A stretch of 60,646 bases of DNA from CAYVIB01 sp964451365 (GTDB lineage: Bacteria > Pseudomonadota > Gammaproteobacteria > Pseudomonadales > Cellvibrionaceae), in assembly GCA_964451365.1 (NCBI GenBank), contig CAYVIB010000032.1, forward strand, positions 1-60,646, read 5' to 3'. A program made the position numbers and the translations under genes. Below are positions 35,332 to 45,270 of the stretch, piece by piece (position 1 is the stretch's first letter; each line of letters starts with the position of its first letter). The notes under the pieces were generated by a model. That model did not search any database, was not told the DNA's origin, and worked only from the letters and a program-made list of their open reading frames with translations.

Positions 35332-37452
35332 ATGAAAAGTAGGCTGAAACGTTTTCGCAAACAGGGCAAGAGCCGGGCCGGATTTCTGGTCGGGTTGTTT
35401 TTCCTTGCCCTGGGCATTCCCACCCTGGTGCTGGTGTACAAGGCCTACAGCCAGCTTAAGTGGGAGGCGTTTTACAACTATCGCACGCTGTCCGAAGAAC
35501 TGGCGTTGCGAATCGATAATAACCTTATCGACCTGGTGGCTCGCGAGGAAGCGCGTTCCTTTGGCGATTACAGTTTTATGGTGGCAACGGGCAATGTTGA
35601 AAACACCTATGTTCAACGCTCCCCCTTATCGGAACTGCCGCTGGAAACGGAAATGCCTGGATTAATCGGCTATTTCCAGGTGGACCCCGAAGGCAACCTG
35701 ACAACGCCTCTATTGCCGGCGGCCCCGCTTCCGGTCACTGAATTCGGCCTGGACGAAAGCCAGTGGCAGGCGCGCCGGCAACAACAGGACCTGATCAGAT
35801 CGATTCTCAGCGAAAACCAGTTGGTCGCGCGCCGGCCGTTGACTATCCAATCCCTTGTTGCGGCGAACGACGCTGCGGACTACGGGGAACAGAACAATGC
35901 GGACGCTGAATACTATCATGAAGAGAGTGAGACGCTGGTGTCGCGTTCGATTGCCGATTCCGCAAAGCCGCAACCCCGCCCGGAAATGGTGATCGAGTCG
36001 CAGGCGGCTTTCGACAAGCTGGCACGGCCGGAAATTCAGGCCGATAACAAAACCCGGCTGGGGCGACTGGAGGATTTGCGCCTCGATAAAAGCCAGTACC
36101 GCGATTCCAAGGCGGAAAAAGAAGCGGCCGAATTTGCCGCCGGCGAACGAAAAAAGTTAGCGGTAAAAAAAACGCAAGAGCAACGCCAACAATCCCGCGC
36201 GAGTCGTAAGGAAAAACTCCTGGTTCCGCAAGCGGCGTATGCGCCGGCTCCCCTGGAGGAGGCCGCGCCGCAACCGCGAACGTCCAGAGTTCGAATTTTT
36301 GAAAGTGAGATCGATCCATTTGAGGCCAGCCTGCTCGACAGCGGGCATTTCGTGGTTTATCGCAAGGTCTGGCGCGATGGCAGCCGTTTTATTCAGGGAT
36401 TCCTGCTGGATCGGGACCAGATGATCGGGGAGATGATCGAAAGCGAATTTCGCGCAACAGTGCTTTCGAATATGAGCAACCTGGCGGTGGCCTTTCGGGG
36501 CAACGTATTGGCGGCGTTTGCCGATGGTGGTTCGCGCGCTTACTTGTCCAGTTCGGAACAGTTGAACGGCGCGTTGCTTTATCAAACGCGCCTGTCGGCG
36601 CCGTTCGATAACCTCGAATTGGTATTCACCATTAACCATATGCCCGCGGGTAAGGGGGCGGTGGTGGTGTTCTGGTCCGCCGGCATTATCCTGGTGGTAT
36701 TGCTTCTCGGCTGCTGGCTGTTTTATCGCATGGTTTCCCGGCAGTTGGAATTGGCGGGCCAGCAGCAGGATTTTGTTTCCTCGGTCAGCCACGAGCTGCG
36801 CACGCCGCTCACATCCATAAGAATGTACGGCGAAATGCTGAAGCAGGGCTGGGTAACCGAGGAAAAGAAAACGGAATACTATGATTTTATCTATTACGAA
36901 AGTGAACGCCTTACCCGCCTGATCAACAACGTTTTGCAGTTGGCGCGCATGACGCGCAACGACCTGCCTATTGATTTGAAGCCTTATACCCTGTCGCGAT
37001 TGAGCGATATGATCCAGTCGAAAATATCCTCGCAGGTGGAGCGGGCAGGCTTTTTCTGGATTATATCTTTGCCGGAAGAGGACAGGGGAAAATCCATATG
37101 TGTCGATGCCGATATGTTTGCGCAGGTGATAATTAATTTGGTCGACAATGCGATTAAATTTTCCGCCAAAAGCGAGGTGAAAAAAATTGAAATCGGCTTT
37201 CAGGTTAAAAGCAACAACCGGGTATTGGTGGGCGTGCGGGATTACGGCCCCGGTATTCCGGATAAACAACTGAAAAAAATATTCACATTGTTTTATCGCC
37301 TGGAAAATGAAATGACCCGCGAAACCACTGGCACGGGAATCGGCCTGGCATTGGTCAACCAGTTAACCCTGTCGATGAACGGAACCATTGACGTAATCAA
37401 CCGGCAGCCCGGTGCGGAATTTTTTTTGGAATTTCCGGTAAATTGCGGATGA
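35332..37452 (+). CDS. sensor histidine kinase with large periplasmic region
   Basis: 706 residues. TM1 about 17-37, a periplasmic region of about 400 residues including a charged, Ala/Gln/Arg-rich segment (about 250-310), TM2 about 443-464, then HisKA with His487 in SVSHELRTP and HATPase_c (NLVDNAIKFS, RDYGPGIP, TGTGIGLAL). No HAMP or PAS domain was noticed. The periplasmic region is far larger than in typical OmpR-class kinases and shows no named sensor domain. Translation is directly coupled to the response regulator (TAA-ATG). Confidence 0.95.
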   Translation: MKSRLKRFRKQGKSRAGFLVGLFFLALGIPTLVLVYKAYSQLKWEAFYNYRTLSEELALRIDNNLIDLVAREEARSFGDYSFMVATGNVENTYVQRSPLSELPLETEMPGLIGYFQVDPEGNLTTPLLPAAPLPVTEFGLDESQWQARRQQQDLIRSILSENQLVARRPLTIQSLVAANDAADYGEQNNADAEYYHEESETLVSRSIADSAKPQPRPEMVIESQAAFDKLARPEIQADNKTRLGRLEDLRLDKSQYRDSKAEKEAAEFAAGERKKLAVKKTQEQRQQSRASRKEKLLVPQAAYAPAPLEEAAPQPRTSRVRIFESEIDPFEASLLDSGHFVVYRKVWRDGSRFIQGFLLDRDQMIGEMIESEFRATVLSNMSNLAVAFRGNVLAAFADGGSRAYLSSSEQLNGALLYQTRLSAPFDNLELVFTINHMPAGKGAVVVFWSAGIILVVLLLGCWLFYRMVSRQLELAGQQQDFVSSVSHELRTPLTSIRMYGEMLKQGWVTEEKKTEYYDFIYYESERLTRLINNVLQLARMTRNDLPIDLKPYTLSRLSDMIQSKISSQVERAGFFWIISLPEEDRGKSICVDADMFAQVIINLVDNAIKFSAKSEVKKIEIGFQVKSNNRVLVGVRDYGPGIPDKQLKKIFTLFYRLENEMTRETTGTGIGLALVNQLTLSMNGTIDVINRQPGAEFFLEFPVNCG

Positions 37453-37610
37453 GTTGCAGGTTGAAACGCTAATTCCAACATCGTTTGTTGGGGTGAACAT
37501 TTCCGATACTATACAAACACGGCACAAAAACCAGCCCGCTTCAATCGCGCGCCTTGTCAACAACTTTCTCTGAAAAGGGCAGCCTGTAAGCCGGAAGCCG
37601 CAGGGCTTAA

Positions 37611-38219
37611 TCAGGAGCTTCCCAGTACCATTTGAACTCTGGATCCAATGTCAGCGATCATGCTCTCGGCGTCCAGCCCGGCACGGCAACGAAAAACGTA
37701 ACCCTGCCGAAGGTCAAGCATAAGCTTTGCACGCTCCAATGAAGGGAAGTTATCAGGCAGCGCGCCCCTGGCCTTTTCAAGCTCAAACCTTCTCGCTATT
37801 CGTGCATCAGTATCCAGGATGGCATGCTGCAATCGTTCCTGCGCACCTTCAACTTCTCCTGCACTGGTTGAAACACAAGAGCTGAGAAAGCAACCGCGTA
37901 CTCCACTGGGATTGTCGGTGCTGTAGTCGATGACGGCTTTCATAAAGGAGCGCACAGCCTTGGTAATATCCGGTTCGGTCTCAAAAGCTACCAGTGGTGC
38001 ACAGGCTTCGTTTGACGCGTAAGCATCAATGGCCTCCAGATAAAGCTGATGCTTATCACCAAAAGCCGCATAAAGACTTGGGCTGTTAATGCCCATCGCA
38101 GTGGTGAGATCTTTTATTGACGCGCCCTCATAGCCCTTCGCCCAAAAAACATACATTGAAGCCAAAAGTGCTTCGTCTCGATCAAAAGAGAGTGGTCTGC
38201 CTGTCTTCTTTTTTGCCAT
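37611..38219 (-). CDS. TetR/AcrR-family repressor
   Basis: 202 residues from ATG 38219. N-terminal helix-turn-helix (GASIKDLTTAMGINSPSLYAAFGDK) and a ligand domain containing GVRGCFLSS, typical of this subgroup. It is divergent from the peroxiredoxin-like gene (233 bases apart), so it probably represses that gene and itself. The palindromic operator could not be fixed; the intergenic segment contains TGTATCGTTTGTCACA-like sequence near 38255. Confidence 0.9.
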   Translation of the reverse strand: MAKKKTGRPLSFDRDEALLASMYVFWAKGYEGASIKDLTTAMGINSPSLYAAFGDKHQLYLEAIDAYASNEACAPLVAFETEPDITKAVRSFMKAVIDYSTDNPSGVRGCFLSSCVSTSAGEVEGAQERLQHAILDTDARIARRFELEKARGALPDNFPSLERAKLMLDLRQGYVFRCRAGLDAESMIADIGSRVQMVLGSS

Positions 38220-38393
38220 TTGACACAAATTCCTCTGAGTCGTTTTCTGCTTGATTTATGTATCGTTTGTCACATAAAACCAAATTTTAACACCTGAGAG
38301 CACTTGGGGGTTAGCTTTTATTTAGGGGAATTTAGGATAAAAATCGCATTAACAGCAAATTTTAACTGTGTAATGGGTGTTTTCAATAACATA

Positions 38394-38417
38394 TTGACCT
38401 TTATGGTTTTATATAAT
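38394..38417 (+). promoter_or_regulatory. possible promoter elements for the peroxiredoxin-like gene
   Basis: TTGACC at 38394-38399 and TATAAT at 38412-38417, but the spacer is only 12 bases, so the pair as it stands is not a normal sigma-70 promoter; a second -10-like TTAAAT lies a few bases downstream. Low confidence. Confidence 0.25.
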
Positions 38418-38451
38418 TAAATAGCGATCATTACAAAACAGGAGAAATATA

Positions 38452-38982
38452 GTGAATTCCATCAAGCTGGCGGCAGGGCAGGTATTACCAGATATAACCG
38501 CCGCAAAACTGGGGGGTGGAGAAATCCGCCTCGCGACGCCGGCCGAGAGCTGTAAGTGGCGTGTGATAGTTGTCTATCGGGGTAAGCATTGCCCTATTTG
38601 CACCAATTACCTGGTGAGGCTAAATGAACTTTTGCCTGAATTTAACAAAATTGGAGTCGATGTTGTCGCCGTTTCCGCGGACTCAGTGGAGAAAGCGCAA
38701 GCCCACATCGGAGAAATAAGCCCCGATTTTGAGGTGGGTTACGGTTTAAGCGTTGAGCAAATGAGGAAGTTGGGGCTGTACATTTCCAATCCTCGTTCCG
38801 CGGCGGAAACTGACCGCCCATTTGCGGAACCCGCTCTTTTTGCCGTTAACAAAAGAGGCGAATTGCAAGTCATTGATATCTCAAATGCGCCATTTTCTCG
38901 CCCGGAGCCGGCCTCCGTGTTAATGGGGCTGAAATTTATTCTTAATCCCAACAATAGCTACCCTGTTCGCGGCACATATTAA
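38452..38982 (+). CDS. AhpC/TSA-family peroxiredoxin-like protein
   Basis: 176 residues, thioredoxin fold. Active-site sequence YRGKHCPICTNYL with CPIC instead of the standard peroxiredoxin pattern. No signal peptide, so cytoplasmic. Starts at GTG 38452, with AGGAG seven bases before. Peroxide or disulfide reduction is likely; the partner is not known. It is divergent from TetR, which probably controls it. The next plus-strand gene (RND permease) begins 115 bases downstream. Confidence 0.85.
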   Translation: MNSIKLAAGQVLPDITAAKLGGGEIRLATPAESCKWRVIVVYRGKHCPICTNYLVRLNELLPEFNKIGVDVVAVSADSVEKAQAHIGEISPDFEVGYGLSVEQMRKLGLYISNPRSAAETDRPFAEPALFAVNKRGELQVIDISNAPFSRPEPASVLMGLKFILNPNNSYPVRGTY

Positions 38983-39097
38983 CTTTCGCCATGGTAGAGG
39001 CGCGAACTCACTGGGCGGAACCAATGTGATGGCCGTTCTGCCGGTTGGGTGTTAGGGAAAAAACAAACCGAATCTTGTAAACATTGGGGGTAGGTGA

Positions 39098-41470
39098 ATG
39101 CGCTTACAGAATGACAGAAAAGAATGGGCCGTGCGTTACGCGGATTGGTTGATTCGTTGGCGCTGGCTGGTGTTGGCGGCGTCGGTGGTATTGGCGGTGC
39201 TCGCAGCTTCGGGTGGCCGGTTCATTGAAATGAATAACGACTACCGGGTTTTTTTTAGTAAAGACAATCCGCAGTTGCAAGAATTCGAACAGGTCCAGCG
39301 TACTTACACCAAAGTTGACAACATTCTTTTCGCCGTGGTGCCGCCCGATGGCGATGCCTTCTCGGCGAATACATTGGCGGCGGTTGAGGAACTGACCGCA
39401 CGATCCTGGCATTTACCTTATTCTCTGCGTGTCGACTCGGTGACCAACTTTCAGCACACCCATGCCGAGGGCGACGATCTGGTGGTGAAGGACTTGGTGG
39501 AGGGCGCCACTGACTACAGCCAGACGGAGCTGGCCAGGGTTAAGCAAATAGCGTTGAATGAGCCGTTTCTCGCCGGAAAACTCGTCAATGCAGATGGATC
39601 CATTACCGGCGTCAACGTCACGTTCCAGTTACCGGAGAAGTCCATGGACGAAGGGCCGGAAGCGGTAACCGCCGCGAGGGCACTGGTAGCGGATATCGAG
39701 GAAAAATACGGCGTGCAAATACGCGCGACTGGCACGGTCATGTTATTTAACGCCTTCTTTGAATCGTCTATGAAGGACATGGGTACGTTAGTGCCGGTGA
39801 TGTATGTCGTTATTCTGCTGATTACATTTTTACTGTTGCGCTCGTTTACCGCTACCTTTGTCACCACGGTGGTGATTGTGTTTTCGGTACTAACGGCAAT
39901 GGGAATGGCGGGCCATCTCGGTATTAAGCTAACCCCACCCTCATCCGCGGCACCAACCATTATTATGACCCTGGCGGTGGCCGATTCGATCCACATTCTT
40001 GTCACCATGTTCGGTGGTATGCGGCAGGGGCTCGGTAAGATTGAGGCGCTGCGCGAAAGCATCAGGGTCAACCTGGGGCCGGTATTTCTCACCTCGGCAA
40101 CCACGGCGGTTGGCTTTTTGTCGATGAACTTCAGCGACGCACCTCCTTTTCGGGATTTGGGTAACATCACCGCCATAGGGGTGACGGCTGCGTTTGTTTA
40201 CTCCGTGGGCCTGCTGCCGGCGCTGATCGCAGTGTTGCCCGTGCGGGCACGCAAGAAGAAAAATGAGACCATTGTCGACCGTGCCATAAATCGTCTGGCC
40301 GATTTCATGGTGCTTCGCCACAAGCCGGTTTTGGTGGTGGTGGCGCTGGTATCGGTGATATTTTTGGCCCTGATTCCGCTCAACGAATTCGATGAGAATT
40401 TCGTCACTTACTTTGATGAATCCACCTCCTTTCGCCAGGACACCGATTTCATAAACGATAATCTTTCCGGTATCTACCAGGTGCAATACTCTCTGGATTC
40501 AGGTATTAACAATGGTGTCAGTGATCCGGCATTTCTCGCCAAGGTGCACGGCTTTGCCGAATGGTTGCGGCAGCAGCCGGAGGTGCGGCATGTGAATACC
40601 ATCAGCGATACTTTCCATCGCTTGAACAAAAACCTGCACGCCGATGATCCCGAATTTTATCGCCTGCCCGAAGAGTCGGAGCTGGCGGCGCAGTACCTGC
40701 TGCTGTACGAACTTTCCCTGCCCTACGGCCTGGATCTGAACAACCAGTTAAACGTGAGTAAATCCTCCACACAGCTGGTGGTTACGCTCAAGGACATGCC
40801 CTCGGCGAAACTGCGCGAAGTTGCCGAAAGGGGAACCCACTGGCTGCGGCAAAATGCTGGTATTGAGGCCTACGGCGTGGGGCCGGCAATCATGTTTGCC
40901 TACATCGCCGAGCGCAATATCGAAAGCATGCTGGTGGGTACATTAATCGCGATACTTGTGATTGCCCTGCTGATTACACTGGCGTTGCGTAGTCTCAGGC
41001 TGGGCGCTCTCAGCCTGGTTCCGACCTTGCTGCCGGCGGGCCTGGCCTTTGGTGTTTGGGGGGGGCTGGTTGGTGAGGTCAATGTCGCTGTATCCATGGT
41101 CGCCGGTATGACGCTGGGTATTGTGGTGGATGACACGGTGCATTTTCTCAGTAAATACCAGCGCGCGCGGCACGAGCAGGGTTTGGATATTGAAGCGGCG
41201 ATTCGATATGCCTTCTCCTCGGTGGGAGTGGCCATAGTCGTCACTTCCATTATTTTAATCGCAGGGTTTACCGTTCTTGCGCAATCCACTTTCGGCATGA
41301 ATTCTAATATGGCGGTGCTAACGGCAATCACCATCTTTTTCGCATTGCTAGCGGTTTTTTCCCTATTGCCGGCTCTACTGCTGCTGGATCGGAGACGAGA
41401 GCGCGACAAGGCCCAAATGACTTCATTTACCAATAACGAGGACGAAGATTATGTACGCAATCCTGCCTAA
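39098..41470 (+). CDS. RND/MMPL-family permease
   Basis: 790-residue transporter of the RND superfamily (MMPL/sterol-sensing-like). One N-terminal TM, a large periplasmic loop, TM helices around 230-380, a second loop, then TM helices around 590-770; motifs ADSIHILV and VDDTVHFLSKY are the two proton-relay-like transmembrane positions. AGGTGA precedes ATG 39098. It overlaps the LolA-like gene by 20 bases and forms an operon with it and an outer membrane protein. The three together look like an envelope export or lipid-transport system for a hydrophobic molecule. Confidence 0.9.
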   Translation: MRLQNDRKEWAVRYADWLIRWRWLVLAASVVLAVLAASGGRFIEMNNDYRVFFSKDNPQLQEFEQVQRTYTKVDNILFAVVPPDGDAFSANTLAAVEELTARSWHLPYSLRVDSVTNFQHTHAEGDDLVVKDLVEGATDYSQTELARVKQIALNEPFLAGKLVNADGSITGVNVTFQLPEKSMDEGPEAVTAARALVADIEEKYGVQIRATGTVMLFNAFFESSMKDMGTLVPVMYVVILLITFLLLRSFTATFVTTVVIVFSVLTAMGMAGHLGIKLTPPSSAAPTIIMTLAVADSIHILVTMFGGMRQGLGKIEALRESIRVNLGPVFLTSATTAVGFLSMNFSDAPPFRDLGNITAIGVTAAFVYSVGLLPALIAVLPVRARKKKNETIVDRAINRLADFMVLRHKPVLVVVALVSVIFLALIPLNEFDENFVTYFDESTSFRQDTDFINDNLSGIYQVQYSLDSGINNGVSDPAFLAKVHGFAEWLRQQPEVRHVNTISDTFHRLNKNLHADDPEFYRLPEESELAAQYLLLYELSLPYGLDLNNQLNVSKSSTQLVVTLKDMPSAKLREVAERGTHWLRQNAGIEAYGVGPAIMFAYIAERNIESMLVGTLIAILVIALLITLALRSLRLGALSLVPTLLPAGLAFGVWGGLVGEVNVAVSMVAGMTLGIVVDDTVHFLSKYQRARHEQGLDIEAAIRYAFSSVGVAIVVTSIILIAGFTVLAQSTFGMNSNMAVLTAITIFFALLAVFSLLPALLLLDRRRERDKAQMTSFTNNEDEDYVRNPA

Positions 41471-42272
41471 CAAAACTCGAGCGAGCTTGCTGGTATCGAT
41501 AGCCATGATCGCAGTGCTGGGGGTAGGTGCAAACGCGGACAACGCTATCAATTCGGCACAAGACACCGGGCTGAGTATTGCTCGTGAAGCTGATCGCAGG
41601 GATACCGGCTTTGGCGATGCCAGCAACAGTATGGAGATGGTGCTGCGCAATAGACACGGTGAGGAAACCGAGCGCCGAATGCGCAGTAAAACCCTGGAGC
41701 AGAAAGATGACGGCGACAAAACCCTGATTGTATTTGACAATCCTCGAGATGTAAAAGGCACGGCGTTTCTCTCTTTCACCCATAAGGCAGGGCCTGATGA
41801 CCAATGGTTATATTTACCGGCGCTAAAGCGGGTAAAACGGATTTCGTCCAGCAACAAATCCGGACCTTTTATGGGTAGCGAATTTGCTTTCGAGGATTTG
41901 TCTTCCCAGGAAGTCGAGAAATACACCTACAGCTATCTGCGGGATGAAAGCCTCGATGGCCGTGATCATTTTGTTGTCGAGCGTATTCCGGTTGACCCGA
42001 AATCCGGCTATTCCCGTCAAGAAGTGTGGTTTGATAAGGAAGAGTACCGGATATGGAAAATCGATTTTTACGACCGCAAAGGCGATCTACTTAAAACGCT
42101 CTCGGCTTCAGATTACAAACAGTTTCTCAACCAATACTGGCGAGCTCAAAAATTTGTGATGATAAACCACCAGACTGGAAAGAGCACCGATCTCAGGTTT
42201 GAGGACTGGAAATTTGGCAATGGCTTTTCGGAGCAGGACTTTAATAAAAATAGTCTAAAGCGAGCCAGGTAA
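41451..42272 (+). CDS. outer membrane lipoprotein-sorting-like protein (LolA fold)
   Basis: 273 residues: signal peptide (cleavage near NAD), then a LolA/LolB-fold domain of the family found with MMPL permeases (MEMVLRN ... KTLIVFDNPRDVKGTAFL ... WLYLPALKRVKRI). Periplasmic carrier of a hydrophobic ligand between the permease and the outer membrane protein. Start inside the permease gene implies coupling. It is not the LolA of the Lol system proper; cargo unknown. Confidence 0.88.
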   Translation: MYAILPNKTRASLLVSIAMIAVLGVGANADNAINSAQDTGLSIAREADRRDTGFGDASNSMEMVLRNRHGEETERRMRSKTLEQKDDGDKTLIVFDNPRDVKGTAFLSFTHKAGPDDQWLYLPALKRVKRISSSNKSGPFMGSEFAFEDLSSQEVEKYTYSYLRDESLDGRDHFVVERIPVDPKSGYSRQEVWFDKEEYRIWKIDFYDRKGDLLKTLSASDYKQFLNQYWRAQKFVMINHQTGKSTDLRFEDWKFGNGFSEQDFNKNSLKRAR

Positions 42273-42299
42273 ACCCTGCAATTTTAGGTGCGAAACTGC

Positions 42300-43523
42300 A
42301 TGTATTGTTTTGCCGAAAGGGCGTTGTCAAAGCAAGTATTGCTTTCATTAATAATCTTGTTCGAACTGACCTTTTTTATGCCGGCATCGGCTGGCGAACT
42401 GACCGGGTTCGTGGGCGTGGAGTCGAGGTTCTTTCCGGAAGAAAGTCTCTATGCCAACCAGTCCGATGCCTCAATCTCCGTCGCGTCAAATATCGAGTAC
42501 TACCGGGATTGGGATGAATATCGTCAACGCATAGTCGCCACCGGGTTCTTCCGGGCCGACAGTGAGGACAGCGAGCGCACTCACGCCGACTTACGTCAGT
42601 TCTATTGGTGGCGTGACCTGGAGAATCTGGAGCTATATCTCGGAGTTCGCCAGGTATTTTGGGGTGTGACTGAAACTGTACACCTGGTAGATGTGATCAA
42701 TCAGGACGACCTGGTGGAGAACATTGATGGCGAAGACAAACTCGGCCAACCGATGATCAGCCTGCTGACGCAGCAGGATTGGGGTACGCTCGAAGTATTC
42801 GGGTTATTAGGCTTCCGCGAACGTACTTTTCCAGGCAGCGACGGTCGCTTACGAGGCCAGGTGGCGGTCGATATGGACAGAGCTATTTACCAGTCAGGGG
42901 AGGAAGAAAATCATATCGACCTCGCCCTGCGTTGGAGCAAGGTACTGGGTGATTGGGATATGGGGGTTTCGCATTTTTCCGGCACCTCGCGAGATCCCGT
43001 GCTGTACCCGGTGTTGGCCAATGATGAGCTTGTGGCATTGGCACCTTACTACCCGCTGATTGAGCAGACCGGTCTCGACCTGCAGATGACCAAAGGAGCC
43101 TGGCTTTGGAAGCTGGAAGCAATCAGTATCAAAGAAAAGCAGGCAGGGCGTAACACTGCGTTGGTGGGTGGATTTGAATACAGCTTTTTTGGTATTGCCG
43201 GTTCGTCCGCGGATTTGGGCGTGTTGTTGGAATACCAGTTCGATGATCGTCGTGGTCTTCGCGCGACGCCGAACCAGAATGATCTGGCTCTGGGCGCACG
43301 CTGGATGTTGAACGACTATCAAAGCACTGAACTGCTGGTCGCTGTCAGTGTGGATTTGGATTGGGGTACGCGCTTTCTATCTCTTGAGGGAAGTCGCAGG
43401 CTCAACGATTACTGGTTGTTAGAAACCGAGCTGCGAATATTCAATAACGTCGATAGCGCGGATCCTCTTTATAGCCTCAGAAACGATGATTATTTTCAAG
43501 TGGAGCTGCGGCGTTACTTTTAA
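42300..43523 (+). CDS. outer membrane beta-barrel (DUF1302-like)
   Basis: 407 residues from ATG 42300 (AGGTG about 9 bases before; GTG 42288 is an alternative). Signal peptide ending PASAG, then alternating strands with aromatic girdles (FWGVTETVHLVDVINQDDL) ending ELRRYF. Resembles DUF1302/alginate-export-like barrels usually encoded behind MMPL and LolA-like genes. Outer membrane exit or anchoring component of the system. Confidence 0.85.
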   Translation: MYCFAERALSKQVLLSLIILFELTFFMPASAGELTGFVGVESRFFPEESLYANQSDASISVASNIEYYRDWDEYRQRIVATGFFRADSEDSERTHADLRQFYWWRDLENLELYLGVRQVFWGVTETVHLVDVINQDDLVENIDGEDKLGQPMISLLTQQDWGTLEVFGLLGFRERTFPGSDGRLRGQVAVDMDRAIYQSGEEENHIDLALRWSKVLGDWDMGVSHFSGTSRDPVLYPVLANDELVALAPYYPLIEQTGLDLQMTKGAWLWKLEAISIKEKQAGRNTALVGGFEYSFFGIAGSSADLGVLLEYQFDDRRGLRATPNQNDLALGARWMLNDYQSTELLVAVSVDLDWGTRFLSLEGSRRLNDYWLLETELRIFNNVDSADPLYSLRNDDYFQVELRRYF

Positions 43524-43679
43524 CCACCGATGTCGATTCGGTAACGAGATTTAAAGAGGCCAGCCATGCAAGTCGCCTTATTCCAATCATTAAATCTCCT
43601 ACAAATCTATGCTGAAAATGAGGGCGAATTTTTCACCAGGCGTTGTACTAAAATAAATAACTTCAATGGAGCATAGCTA

Positions 43680-45185
43680 ATGAATAATCGTTTAAAACAT
43701 TTAAGCAGTATACTTACTGTATTGTTAATCCTGGTTACAGCTAATCTTTATGGCTATACCGACAACAATAGTCAGCCGCTTGACATTGAACCAAACACAA
43801 CAGCGTTTGATTTCGACCACGGCGATGCTTCAATAGAAGTCGTTGTTCCAAATGTTGTACCAGCTGTCTACGAAAGCGTTTCATCCTCAACGGGGAATGC
43901 CACGTTAGTTTTACGCATCACTACATTCGTTACCAATGCCTGGTTTGATGCCACCGCACCCTACCACGACACAGCCGTTGGTGTGTATTCATCTCTTGGT
44001 AGGCGTCCTGCCACCGAGTCACAAACACACCGTAATATGAATATCGCCTTGATACACGCGTCTTATCATGTGTTATTGGGACTAATACCCGAACAAGAAC
44101 AGCGCTGGAGAAAGATGCTGCTGGATGTGGGGCTGGACCCGGACAACGCCTCGGAAGATATAACCACTCCGGAAGGTATCGGTAACCTGGCTGGTAAAGC
44201 GATTATTCGAGCCCGCATAAACGATGGCATGAATCAATTGGGTGATGCCGGGGGGCGAAAGTATAATCGTATACCTTACAGCGACTATACCGGATATCGC
44301 CCAAAAAACACCGCCTACCGTCTGCGCAACCCTTCTCGTTGGCAACCGCAATTAAAAGAAAAGTCCAGAGGTACTTTTTCAATTCAACAATTTGTTACGC
44401 CTCATCTAAAAAATGTAACCCCTTACTCTTTTGAAAGCCCATCGATATTTCGTGCACCATTCCCTATCGATAGCCAGATTTGGAACTATCCAGCCTATAA
44501 AGGCCAGGCTGATGTGGTGCTTGAGCATTCAGCATCTTTAAACGATGAGCGCAAAATGAAGGCGGAATTGTTCAACGACCGATTTAGAAGTTTCGGGTTT
44601 TCGGCGATTCATATTACCCAACAGGAAAACCAATCGCTTCTGGACTGGATCCATTATGACTTTATGCTTAATGTGGCAAGTTTTGATGCGGCTATTGCTA
44701 TTTGGCAGGAAAAATACCGTTATGATTCCGTGCGTCCCTTCAGCGCTATTGGCTATCTTTATGGCGACAATCATGTGACCGCGTGGGGTGGTGTGGGAGA
44801 AGGTACCGTGACTGATTTGCCAGGCAAACACTGGAAAAGCTATATTGAGGCGCCAGATCACCCTGGATACCCTTCCGCTACCGCATCGCTATGTTCCGCG
44901 CATGCCGCTATTTCTCGTATGTTCTTTAACTCCGACATACTAACCTGGAGTGTTTTCCACGAAAAGGGTAGTTCTATCGTTGAACCTGGAATTACACCTG
45001 CCAATGATATGTATAGCACTTTCGATACCTGGACTGAGTGGGAAACCGAATGCGGTAAAAGTCGTGTTTGGGGTGGTGTTCAGTTTCCTGCTTCTATTCC
45101 TGTAGGACATGCCATCGGCCGTAAAGTGGCGGAATACGCGTTTGATTTTGTGTATAAACATATGGCTGGCATGCCTGATCAATAA
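43680..45185 (+). CDS. vanadium haloperoxidase/PAP2-fold protein lacking key histidines
   Basis: 501 residues, exported (hydrophobic N-terminus). Fold motifs of vanadium-dependent haloperoxidases are visible: K345-x6-R352-P, then PSATAS (398-403) where active enzymes have PSGH, and SR(461-462)VWGGVQF where the His that binds vanadate is usual. Here Thr401 and Gln468 occupy the His positions. Vanadate or phosphate chemistry is therefore doubtful; the protein may be a binding or structural derivative. It starts 156 bases after the barrel gene; a perfect terminator hairpin follows its stop. Confidence 0.75.
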   Translation: MNNRLKHLSSILTVLLILVTANLYGYTDNNSQPLDIEPNTTAFDFDHGDASIEVVVPNVVPAVYESVSSSTGNATLVLRITTFVTNAWFDATAPYHDTAVGVYSSLGRRPATESQTHRNMNIALIHASYHVLLGLIPEQEQRWRKMLLDVGLDPDNASEDITTPEGIGNLAGKAIIRARINDGMNQLGDAGGRKYNRIPYSDYTGYRPKNTAYRLRNPSRWQPQLKEKSRGTFSIQQFVTPHLKNVTPYSFESPSIFRAPFPIDSQIWNYPAYKGQADVVLEHSASLNDERKMKAELFNDRFRSFGFSAIHITQQENQSLLDWIHYDFMLNVASFDAAIAIWQEKYRYDSVRPFSAIGYLYGDNHVTAWGGVGEGTVTDLPGKHWKSYIEAPDHPGYPSATASLCSAHAAISRMFFNSDILTWSVFHEKGSSIVEPGITPANDMYSTFDTWTEWETECGKSRVWGGVQFPASIPVGHAIGRKVAEYAFDFVYKHMAGMPDQ

Positions 45186-45223
45186 TCTTTACTGATGATA
45201 GAAAGAAAACTTTAAAGTGAAGA

Positions 45224-45251
45224 AGAGTGGCCAGAAAGTATTGGCCACTCT
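45224..45251. terminator. bidirectional terminator hairpin
   Basis: Perfect 10-bp inverted repeat AGAGTGGCCA / TGGCCACTCT with an 8-base loop and a T-rich downstream sequence, placed between convergent genes. Confidence 0.85.
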
Positions 45252-45270
45252 GGTGTGTTTTACTTGACAA

